A stretch of 12,296 bases of DNA from Planctomycetota bacterium. Lineage in GTDB: Bacteria > Planctomycetota > Phycisphaerae > SM23-33 > FEN-1343. Location: assembly GCA_013203365.1 (NCBI GenBank), contig JABMQG010000233.1:1-12296 (forward strand). The letters run 5' to 3'. The position numbers were made by a program, and so were the translations under genes. Below the pieces are notes generated by a model. That model was not told the DNA's origin, ran no database searches, and saw only the letters and a list, made by a program, of their open reading frames with translations. Of this stretch, positions 1 through 6,804 are shown piece by piece (within the stretch, counting starts at the first letter, position 1; each line of letters starts with the position of its first letter).

Positions 1-1
1 G

Positions 2-331
2 GCCTTGGACGTGATCGGGTACGACCCGGCATATGTATTCCTGATTCCGGGCGACCTGGATCTGGACGGTGACGTGGACATATTCGACTTCGCCATCTTC
101 CAGATCAACTACGGTACCCAAGAGGGCATGGGGCCGAGGGACGGCGATCTCGACGGCGACAACGGCGTGGATATATTCGACTTCGCAATCTTTCAGACAT
201 ACTACAAAAACAACCCAAGCGGGGGCGTTCCGGAACCAGGCAGCCTCGGCCTGCTGGTCATTGGGGCACTGGCGGCGCTGCGCCGCCGTCGGCCAGGCAC
301 CCTTGCGGCCAGGCGTGCTGAATGGGCCTGA
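2..331 (+). CDS. 3' end of a secreted protein with two dockerin-like repeats and a PEP-CTERM sorting signal (partial)
   Basis: The frame is open at the window edge, so the start lies upstream. The first visible residues, ALDVIGYD, resemble the end of the metalloprotease domain found in some PEP-CTERM exported proteins; this is only a hint. Two dockerin-type calcium loops follow (visible residues about 17-38 and 48-68), each rich in D-x-D-x-DG and each ending in the identical string VDIFDFAIFQ. Residues 76-79 are VPEP, followed by a hydrophobic stretch and an RRRR cluster, the standard PEP-CTERM layout that exosortase-type systems recognise for sorting to the cell surface. The tail after RRRR is about 12 residues, longer than usual for PEP-CTERM proteins. 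The TGA stop overlaps the ATG of the next gene (TGATG). What the full protein does cannot be told from this piece. Confidence 0.85.
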   Translation, partial: ALDVIGYDPAYVFLIPGDLDLDGDVDIFDFAIFQINYGTQEGMGPRDGDLDGDNGVDIFDFAIFQTYYKNNPSGGVPEPGSLGLLVIGALAALRRRRPGTLAARRAEWA

Positions 332-3012
332 TGAATAAGATCAATGCGACAATGTTGGCCTGTCTCGTAGTGGCGGCCTTTGTAACCGCCGCCGCCCAAC
401 TCGCATATGCCCAGGGCGTGGCGATCGGGGCTAACTTCCACGCCAGCAATATCTCAGAGGCGGGTTTTTTACCGCCGGATACCATGGGTGCCGTCGGCGG
501 CGAGCACGTGATGCTCTTTATCAACGGCCGGTACGAACTATACACGAAAAACCCGCCAATGTCCGGCATCGACGGCGTTCCGATCGCCGGCCAGGCCTCC
601 AGCCTCAGCAGCTTCTGGACCGACACCGCCGGCGTCAGCGGTCTTCAGAGTTACGCATTCGACCCGCGTGTTACCTACGATCCGACCGCCAGGCGGTGGT
701 ACGCGGTCAGCGCAGACGGTAAGGCTTCGACGGCTAGCGGGTATCTGTTGGCAGTCTCGAAGACGGCAGACCCCACCGATGGTTGGAACGGCTTCCGCCT
801 GCCCGCACAGCCAGTCTTGGGGTCGAACTGGGTCGATTTCCCCATGCTTGGCTTCGATGGCCAGTACGTGTATGTCTCGTCCGATAATTTCGGGCTCGGC
901 GGGGCATACAGCAAGTATCCGCTTCACGCCTTCCCGAAGGCCGATCTGCTTGCCGACTCACCCACCATAGCCAACCGCCAGACGCTGCTGCTGGACTACA
1001 GCACCAACCAGGTGACCGCGGCGTTCGACGGCCTTGGGCCAGCCGACCAGCCGTACCACCTGTGGGAAGAAGGGGCTAACTCACTGACCTACGATACCGT
1101 CACTGAATCCGGCGGCATATTGGTCGGCTCCGTCGGGAGCGTCGCGATCGGCGAAACCTATTACGAGCCGTTGAAAAGCCGGCAGCCCGACGGGACGGCG
1201 GATTTGGAAATCGACAACAACCGGATCAGCTCCCGGCTGGTGAGAATAAACGGCTCGTATTGGGGCGTATACCCACGACGAACAGACGATCCGATCACTA
1301 CCCGGCCGACATTTGTCCGCTGGTTCGAGATAGACGCCTCAACAATGGCGCTTAAGCAGGAAGGCACCATCACCCTGGCAGATCAGGACTTCAGTTATCC
1401 CTCTATTGCCGTCAGCGCCGCCGGCGACGTGACGGTCGGCTTCACGGCTTGCGGGCCGAACCCAGGGCAGTATCCCAGTGCCTATGCCGCCGTTGGCCGA
1501 ACCGACGCCGAGGGCAACACCACGTTCGACACGCCTTTTCTCCTGCAAGCCGGCACCACCAGCTACCACCGCGACGACTCCAGCGCCAGAAACCGATGGG
1601 GCGACTACTCCAATACGGTCAACGACCCCGCCGATCCGAGAATATTCTGGACCTTTCAGGAATGGGCCAGCGGCTCGAACATCTGGTCGGTGCAGGCCAC
1701 GGAGATAATCGCCTACGGCCCGGAAGAGGCATACTGGCGATGCGACTCCGACGGCCAATTCTCCGACGACGCCAACTGGTTAAACGGCTCCCACGCAACT
1801 AGCGGGCAGACCGCGGTGTTTTCCCGAACCGGCTGCGACTACACTGTAACGCTCGATGCCGACACCGCACTAAAGGCCGCTTCCATCCGCCAGGGCAATG
1901 TCACGTGGAACCTGGCCGGCCGGCAGTTGGCTCTTACCGAAGGCGCTGGCACGTCACTGGCCGTCAGCCAATTCCAGGGCAGCAGCGAACTGACAATCAG
2001 CAACGGCACGCTTGAATCGTCATCAGCGACCGTAGCCACCGGCGCCGGCTCCTCGGCTGAGGTTGTCCTGGCGGGGGCCGACTGGATAAACGCCGGCATT
2101 GTTACGCTCGGCGGTGTGGCCGGCCAACTCGGCGGTAACGGCGTCCTTCAACTGAACGCAGGCACCATGCAAACCGATACACTGCAAGTCGGCCTAAACT
2201 CCACCGTCCGTCTCAACGGCGCGGCCCTGACGGCAGAGGATATCCTCATCGGCGCAGAGGCCGGGGGGCCGGCAACATTGGATATTGCCGACGCCGCGTC
2301 AACCGTCACGGTCAGAAACCTGTTGAGCTTCGGCACTGGCGGGTCGGCTGTTGCCGTGGCCGGCAGCACGATACACATGGCTGGGGCCGACCTCGACAAC
2401 CATAGCACCAACCCGACGGCACTGGCGGGTCTGGAAAACGTCAGGTTTATCTTTGATGACGCCGAAGGCGCCAGCTTCCTTACCATTGAAGTTGCCGGCG
2501 AAGACCGCGGGGCAGCACCGGCGGGCTGGCAGGAAAACTTCGCCGTCGCCGCACTGACACTCGGCGGGGCCGGCCCCGGCAGAATCCACCTTGTGGATAC
2601 GTTCGACAATCTTCCGGAATCGCAGGCCGATGAGGCATTGTACGTGGGCGACCTGACGCTTGGGGCCGGGGCTGTCGTGTGCCTGGACGGGCTGAACCTG
2701 TACTATCTCAACGGCCACTCGCCAAAGCAGTTTTTCGTGGGTGATATCCAACTGGACGGCGACGTGAGTATCTTCGATTGGGCGGTTTTTCAAGTCAACT
2801 TCGGCACCGGCAGCGAAGCGACGTGGGCGGAAGGCGACTTCGACGGCGACGGCGATGTTGACGTCTTCGATTTCATCCCCTTTCAACAAGCCTACGGCAG
2901 CAGTTCAGCCGCGGCCAACCCCGTGCCAGAACCGGCCACTTTTGCCTTGCTACTGGCGGCCTGCCCGGCTGTCCTGAAAGGCCGACGGCATTGCCCTCGG
3001 CGCAGGAATTAG
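331..3012 (+). CDS. Large secreted PEP-CTERM protein: propeller-like domain, beta-rich repeats, dockerin-like repeats
   Basis: I chose ATG 331 because it overlaps the upstream stop and directly precedes a signal peptide (MNKINAT, then a hydrophobic core ending near AYA-QG); ATG 322, three codons earlier, is the alternative. Numbering from 322: residues 33-465 carry the phrase PPDTMGAVG and later NRWGDYS with FWTFQEWA, features of a secreted, probably beta-propeller, domain seen in planctomycete and other bacterial proteins. Residues 471-700 are G/A/T/S-rich beta repeats resembling autotransporter-like passenger repeats. Residues 765-800 have the ALYVGDLTLGAGA...LNLYY pattern common before dockerins in these bacteria. 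Two dockerin loops lie at 807-861, then VPEP at 868-871, a short hydrophobic segment and basic residues. It is probably exported and held at the cell surface. The substrate or ligand is unknown, and I see no catalytic motif I can name. Confidence 0.85.
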   Translation: MNKINATMLACLVVAAFVTAAAQLAYAQGVAIGANFHASNISEAGFLPPDTMGAVGGEHVMLFINGRYELYTKNPPMSGIDGVPIAGQASSLSSFWTDTAGVSGLQSYAFDPRVTYDPTARRWYAVSADGKASTASGYLLAVSKTADPTDGWNGFRLPAQPVLGSNWVDFPMLGFDGQYVYVSSDNFGLGGAYSKYPLHAFPKADLLADSPTIANRQTLLLDYSTNQVTAAFDGLGPADQPYHLWEEGANSLTYDTVTESGGILVGSVGSVAIGETYYEPLKSRQPDGTADLEIDNNRISSRLVRINGSYWGVYPRRTDDPITTRPTFVRWFEIDASTMALKQEGTITLADQDFSYPSIAVSAAGDVTVGFTACGPNPGQYPSAYAAVGRTDAEGNTTFDTPFLLQAGTTSYHRDDSSARNRWGDYSNTVNDPADPRIFWTFQEWASGSNIWSVQATEIIAYGPEEAYWRCDSDGQFSDDANWLNGSHATSGQTAVFSRTGCDYTVTLDADTALKAASIRQGNVTWNLAGRQLALTEGAGTSLAVSQFQGSSELTISNGTLESSSATVATGAGSSAEVVLAGADWINAGIVTLGGVAGQLGGNGVLQLNAGTMQTDTLQVGLNSTVRLNGAALTAEDILIGAEAGGPATLDIADAASTVTVRNLLSFGTGGSAVAVAGSTIHMAGADLDNHSTNPTALAGLENVRFIFDDAEGASFLTIEVAGEDRGAAPAGWQENFAVAALTLGGAGPGRIHLVDTFDNLPESQADEALYVGDLTLGAGAVVCLDGLNLYYLNGHSPKQFFVGDIQLDGDVSIFDWAVFQVNFGTGSEATWAEGDFDGDGDVDVFDFIPFQQAYGSSSAAANPVPEPATFALLLAACPAVLKGRRHCPRRRN

Positions 3013-3152
3013 AGAAGTTTAAGAGTCAATAACAGAATGAGGGATAGAGTTCGTTTTGGTAATCCAGCCCCGGAGGAGCATAGGAGCCGTCGGGATGCGC
3101 GACGGATCAGTCGAACACATACCACTCGCGGTGCGTCTATCGCGGATAAGGC

Positions 3153-4478
3153 CTACCGCCGGTAGCAGCAGTTCTTGAACTTTCTTCCCGAACCGCACGG
3201 GCAAGAATCATTTCGACCGGGTATGCGTCGCTTATCTAAGGCGGACGCAGCCGAGACGGCTTCGGCGGGCCTTTTCTGGCCGGCCGTCGGAAACTCACCC
3301 CGCTTGAGGCCTTCGGCAATGCGTTCCAGCCCCGGCAGTGCATGCCGGAAGAACATCTTGTAGCCCTTGCAGAAGTGATTCGTCCTGGCTGGGTCCATGC
3401 CGATCGGCATGTGATGCTTCGGACAGCCGCCGTTGCAGAACCGCAGGAACTCGCAATCCCGGCAGGCTGAGGGCAGCTCGGTCTTCAGGGCGGCGAATTC
3501 CGCCAGACGGGCCTGCAGCAGCAGCTCTTCGAGCGGCTCATGCATAATGTTACCGATCAGCCACTGCCGGTAGACGAAGTGGTCGCACGCGTAGAGATCG
3601 CCGTTGAACTCCAGGACGTGGGCGTTGGCGCAGCGTGGGCTGTAGCAGCACAGGGATGAGCTATCGTAAACAAGCTGGTGCAGCACGTTGTCGATCAGAC
3701 GCTCCGAGACCCTACCGGCGTCGCGGGCCAGCCATTGGTCGAAAACCTCGATCATGAACCGCCCGAACTGCTCGGCGGTGCAGGAATACCCGATGGGCCG
3801 GCTGGCGGCGTCGCGTTCGATGATCGGAATGAATTGAACGTAGCAGATGCCGCGATTCACGAAGTAGCGGTATATGTCGCCGGCGTGTGCGATATTGGCA
3901 CTGTTTAGGGTCGCCAGCACGTTGAACTCGACGTGATGTTTCCGCAGCAGCTCCAGGCCCGCCCACGCGCGGTGAAACGTCGGCCCGCCGGTCCGATCGC
4001 GCCGGAAGGCGTCGTGCCATTGCGGCGGTCCGTCAAGGCTGATGCCGACGAGGAAGTTGTACTCGGCGAACATCTCGCACCACTCATCGTCGATCAGCAC
4101 GCCGTTGGTCTGCATCGCGTTGCCCACAACCTGGCCGGGCCGGGCGAACTGTTTCTGAAACGCCACAGCCTTTCGGAAAAAGTCCTTGCCCCGCAGCAGC
4201 GGCTCTCCGCCCTGCCAGCCGAACTCCGTCCGGACCGGCATCGCGGACAAGTATTGCCTGGTGTAACTTTCGAGGACCTCCTCAGTCATCCAGGGTCGGC
4301 TGACTTGCCCATACAGCTCGCGAGGCTTTGCCGTGTAGTAGCAGTATGTGCAGTCCAGGTTGCACAGGCCGGAGACCGGTTTGGCCATGATATTGAACGG
4401 GCGAATCTCTGCCACGACTAAAAGGTAGCAAAGCGGTCGCCGAAGGTGCAGGAGAAAATGGCGCCGCGGAGGATACAT
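3153..4478 (-). CDS. Anaerobic sulfatase-maturating enzyme (radical SAM/SPASM) with C-terminal SEC-C motif
   Basis: Enzymes of this family convert the active-site Cys or Ser of a sulfatase to formylglycine without oxygen. They use S-adenosylmethionine and three iron-sulfur clusters in the cytoplasm. The radical SAM motif CX3CX2C is at C39, C43 and C46 (LCNLDCTYCYY), followed by WQGGEP at 88-93 and SLDG at 147-150. A SPASM-type set of cysteines for the auxiliary clusters follows (C277, C278, C283, C298, C339, C342, C348, C352, C370). Residues 424-438 form a SEC-C zinc motif (DSCPCGSGRKFKNCC), joined by a linker from about 395. The length of 441 aa suits an anSME plus this tail. The start is uncertain: ATG 4478 adds about 20 unusual residues and GTG at 4415 is possible; neither has a clear Shine-Dalgarno sequence. 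The neighbouring divergent sulfatase is Cys-type, the substrate expected for this enzyme. Confidence 0.92.
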   Translation of the reverse strand: MYPPRRHFLLHLRRPLCYLLVVAEIRPFNIMAKPVSGLCNLDCTYCYYTAKPRELYGQVSRPWMTEEVLESYTRQYLSAMPVRTEFGWQGGEPLLRGKDFFRKAVAFQKQFARPGQVVGNAMQTNGVLIDDEWCEMFAEYNFLVGISLDGPPQWHDAFRRDRTGGPTFHRAWAGLELLRKHHVEFNVLATLNSANIAHAGDIYRYFVNRGICYVQFIPIIERDAASRPIGYSCTAEQFGRFMIEVFDQWLARDAGRVSERLIDNVLHQLVYDSSSLCCYSPRCANAHVLEFNGDLYACDHFVYRQWLIGNIMHEPLEELLLQARLAEFAALKTELPSACRDCEFLRFCNGGCPKHHMPIGMDPARTNHFCKGYKMFFRHALPGLERIAEGLKRGEFPTAGQKRPAEAVSAASALDKRRIPGRNDSCPCGSGRKFKNCCYRR

Positions 4479-4521
4479 GGCGGCTGGAGATAAGCTGCCG
4501 GGCTAATCGCGCGGGGCTATG

Positions 4522-4665
4522 TTGTCGATCAGGGCGCCGATTAGCACGATCAGGCCGCGTAACGGGCCGGAGTGTTTATCGCGAAGGAGATTCGACGCTG
4601 GCTGGAACGGGCATCGGTTGGTACGCTGTTCATCCAGAAGGCTGGGCCCTGGGAGAAAGGATGAC
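4522..4665 (+). pseudogene. Remnant of an IS3-family transposase (OrfB integrase core), frameshifted
   Basis: Translation of 4522-4575 gives a segment ending IRPRNGPEC, which matches the IRSDNGPEF signature around the second catalytic Asp of IS3-family OrfB; the Asp is Arg here. After a one-base frame change near 4575, 4575-4662 reads FIAKEIRRWLERASVGTLFI and then GPWEKG before a TGA at 4663-4665. This corresponds to the family stretch FIAK-IR-WL---GV-TL-I--GSPWENG, which contains the last catalytic Glu. The rest of the protein and both IS ends are not visible. It is dead DNA lying in the gap between the maturase and the sulfatase. The match comes from memory of the family motif, not from a search. 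Confidence 0.75.
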
Positions 4666-4799
4666 TTCCTCCCCGTTAATTAGTCCGGGTTTTGTGGGAG
4701 AATCCTTACCGGCTTGAGGCCGGAAGAGATTATCGGATGAAGTCGAGGCATAGTCCCTAGCAGGGGGTCATGATCTCCCTGAGACAACCGGGGTCGAAG

Positions 4800-6290
4800 A
4801 TGAATGTGCTGCTTATCACCGCTGACCAGATGCGGAAGGACCACCTGGGATGCTATGGTAATCCATTGATTCGGACACCGAATCTGGACAGGCTAGCGGC
4901 TGAGGGGGTCTGCCTTAACCGGGCCTACGTCTCCAACCCGCTCTGCATGCCCAATCGGTCAACTATCGCCACTGGTCGGCTCCCACGCAACCACCGATGC
5001 TGGTCCAATGGTATCGCTCTACCACTCTCGGAGCCGACCGTTGCCGACATTGTCAACGGGCGTGGCTATCACACGGCCCTGCTGGGCAAAGGGCACCTTT
5101 CCTGCTTCGGTGCCGAGGACCAGAGCTTCGATATCGACTTCGACAGCCGTTGTTCGTGGCTCACTGGTCGTCGCAACACCGGCTGGACTGGTCCATACTA
5201 CGGGTTTTCCGAGTGCCAGCTGGCCATCGGACACGGCGACAACGTCCTGCAGTACGGCCATTACGGCGCCTGGCTGGAGCGGAATTTTCCCGGAGCCGCC
5301 AAGCAGGCGATAGGCAACCATATCGCTTCGCCCACTGGTGCGGCTCAGTGCTTCACGCTGGACTTACCCGTCGAGGCCCACAGCAGCACCTGGGTAGGTG
5401 ACATCGGCTGCGATTACCTCCAAGCCAGGGCCAGTGATGGTAAGCCTTTCCTCTGCTGGCTGAGCTTTCCCGATCCGCACCACCCTTTCTGCCCGCCCCG
5501 GCCGTTTGACACGATGTATGCCCCAGATGCGGTTGCGATGCCTCGTTTTGGATTGGAGGCACTGGCCGACCGGCCCGAGCACTTCCGCCAGGCCTACCAA
5601 GGCGGACAAGAGTGGGAAGGTATGGGTGAGAACGATTTCTGCAATGACATCAGCGAGCCGCAGATGCGAGAGATAATCGCTCGGACCTACGGCATGATCA
5701 CGTTGATGGACCAGAACATCGGGCGCGTCCTGCAGGTGCTGCGTCAGACCGGCCTGGAGGACGAGACCGTGGTGATCTTTACGTCCGACCACGGCGACCT
5801 TATGGGCGACTGTGGGTTGCTCTGGAAGGGCCCATTTCTGCTGGAAGGCCTGATCAACGTGCCAATGATCTGGCGCGTGCCTGGCGCGACTGGCGGTGTC
5901 CGCTGCGACGGGCTGTTTAGTTCCTGCGACATTGCCCCCACGATTCTTGATCTCTTAGGTGTTAACCTGCTGGGGGCGATGGATGGCGTAGCACAGGGCG
6001 AACTCGTCCGCGGCGGTCCGGGCAAACGACGGGCAACAGTAGTTGAGTTCAAGAGCATGTACCGTCGCGAGCTGAATCTTCGGAGCATCATCACCGCCGC
6101 CCGAAAACTGACTCACTACGCAGGACTAGCCTGTGGTGAGCTATACGACATGACGGCCGATGTGCCCGAAGCCCATAACCTCTACGAAAACGCAGCGTTC
6201 GCTGCCGACCGTGCAGTCTTGGAGCGGATGCTCCTTGACCTGGAGATCGCGAGCGAAGACGGGTTACTTCAACCCACCAGCCACGCCTGA
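4800..6290 (+). CDS. Type I sulfatase, Cys-type (formylglycine-dependent)
   Basis: This alkaline-phosphatase-fold enzyme hydrolyses a sulfate ester. Numbering from ATG 4800: metal-binding ADQ at 8-10; sulfatase signature C49-M-P-N-R53 within NPLCMPNRSTIATGR, where C49 is the residue matured to formylglycine; GKGH at 96-99; PDPHHPF at 224-230; TSDHGD at 328-333 (metal ligands); K343 in LWKGP; and an ELYDM-type C-terminal segment. The 496 aa length is normal. I prefer 4800 because NVLLITADQ is the usual N-terminus and GGGG lies 6 nt upstream; ATG 4770 adds ten residues and has AGGGGG only 2 nt away. There is no signal peptide, so it acts in the cytoplasm or is exported by another route. The natural substrate cannot be read from the sequence. 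The anSME gene divergent to it probably activates it. Confidence 0.93.
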   Translation: MNVLLITADQMRKDHLGCYGNPLIRTPNLDRLAAEGVCLNRAYVSNPLCMPNRSTIATGRLPRNHRCWSNGIALPLSEPTVADIVNGRGYHTALLGKGHLSCFGAEDQSFDIDFDSRCSWLTGRRNTGWTGPYYGFSECQLAIGHGDNVLQYGHYGAWLERNFPGAAKQAIGNHIASPTGAAQCFTLDLPVEAHSSTWVGDIGCDYLQARASDGKPFLCWLSFPDPHHPFCPPRPFDTMYAPDAVAMPRFGLEALADRPEHFRQAYQGGQEWEGMGENDFCNDISEPQMREIIARTYGMITLMDQNIGRVLQVLRQTGLEDETVVIFTSDHGDLMGDCGLLWKGPFLLEGLINVPMIWRVPGATGGVRCDGLFSSCDIAPTILDLLGVNLLGAMDGVAQGELVRGGPGKRRATVVEFKSMYRRELNLRSIITAARKLTHYAGLACGELYDMTADVPEAHNLYENAAFAADRAVLERMLLDLEIASEDGLLQPTSHA

Positions 6291-6371
6291 GCGGCGTCAT
6301 CATCGTTGAGAGAGCGGGGGGACGCAATCAATCCTGTTTGGCACTCGGATTGTAGCGAATAGGGGTAGGCA

Positions 6372-6593
6372 TTGAAGACGGCGGTCAAATGGATTGGCTT
6401 GCTTGGCGTCCTCACAGTGCCCTTTTGTTGGCTCCTCCAGTACATCCATGCCATGGGCTTTACACTCAGGCGCATCTGGGGCTTAGTTTATGGGCTGGGT
6501 GGTTACATGGCAGTCCTGGGATTCCTGTACTGGGCCATGCGGAAGCAGAAAGGAGTAAGGTGGCAACCGAACTCCACAGACACGGAACGATAA
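6372..6593 (+). CDS. Small membrane protein with two predicted helices (hypothetical)
   Basis: The 73-residue product starts at TTG 6372, with AGGGG at 6361-6365 six bases upstream. It shows a first hydrophobic segment at about residues 6-30 (WIGLLGVLTVPFCWLLQY) and a second at about 36-55 (GLVYGLGGYMAVLGFLYWAM), followed by a basic, polar tail. The arrangement suggests a two-pass inner membrane protein with a short loop containing RR. No family is recognised. It lies 81 bp after the sulfatase on the same strand and could be co-transcribed with it. The use of TTG and the short length leave some doubt that it is translated. Confidence 0.5.
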   Translation: MKTAVKWIGLLGVLTVPFCWLLQYIHAMGFTLRRIWGLVYGLGGYMAVLGFLYWAMRKQKGVRWQPNSTDTER

Positions 6594-6722
6594 GCCGAAG
6601 AAAAACACTTGCAGAACCGTTGGTGTGACAGATAACCATGGAGCAGCGGCCCGCGGCGGTCTCGGGCGAGAGTCGTATGGAAATCACGGTTATGAAGTAA
6701 GAAAATACCGACGATTTAAGAA

Positions 6723-6751
6723 ATGACACTGTGCGGACAAGCTGATATAGA
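6723..6751 (+). promoter_or_regulatory. Candidate sigma-70-type promoter upstream of the propeller gene
   Basis: ATGACA (6723-6728, 5 of 6 to TTGACA), a 17-bp spacer and TATAGA (6746-6751, 4 of 6 to TATAAT, preceded by GA). Transcription would begin near 6758, just before the 17-bp tandem repeats and the GAGGAG ribosome binding site. This is a consensus match only. Confidence 0.4.
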
Positions 6752-6759
6752 AGAATCGA

Positions 6760-6793
6760 GAGAGATTATAACAGAAGAGAGATTATAACAGAG
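6760..6793 (+). repeat. Two tandem copies of a 17-bp unit in the leader of the propeller gene
   Basis: The unit GAGAGATTATAACAGAA at 6760-6776 is repeated at 6777-6793 with one change in the last base. The pair sits between the candidate promoter and the start codon, and the second copy runs into the GAGGAG ribosome binding site. It may be a recent slippage duplication or a paired site for a regulator. Confidence 0.85.
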
Positions 6794-6796
6794 GAG
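6791..6796 (+). promoter_or_regulatory. Ribosome binding site that sets the start of the propeller gene at 6805
   Basis: GAGGAG lies 8 bases before ATG 6805, a good distance, but only 2 bases before TTG 6799. This makes the ATG the likely start. Confidence 0.75.
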
Positions 6797-6804
6797 AATT
6801 GAAG

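Noticed and set aside
3013..3152. Intergenic stretch between the large PEP-CTERM gene and the convergent maturase
   Set aside because: Searched for a bidirectional terminator or small RNA; no T-run hairpin or other structure stands out.
4502..4680. Minus-strand open frame of about 59 codons ending IDNIAPRD just upstream of the maturase start
   Set aside because: It has no start codon at its upstream end and runs opposite the recognisable IS3 transposase remnant, so it is most likely a shadow.
4709..4723. CCGGC-TTGAG-GCCGG hairpin upstream of the sulfatase
   Set aside because: Short stem with no T-run and no partner sequence; common by chance in GC-rich DNA.
6338..6354. Sigma-54-like sequence TTGGCAC-N5-TTGTA upstream of the small membrane protein
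   Set aside because: The near-invariant GC at -12 is GT, and a start site 12 bases downstream would leave the ribosome binding site upstream of the transcript.
6638..6700. 20-codon frame starting ATGGAGCAGCGG before the propeller gene
   Set aside because: No ribosome binding site, no recognisable motif and too short to support from sequence alone.
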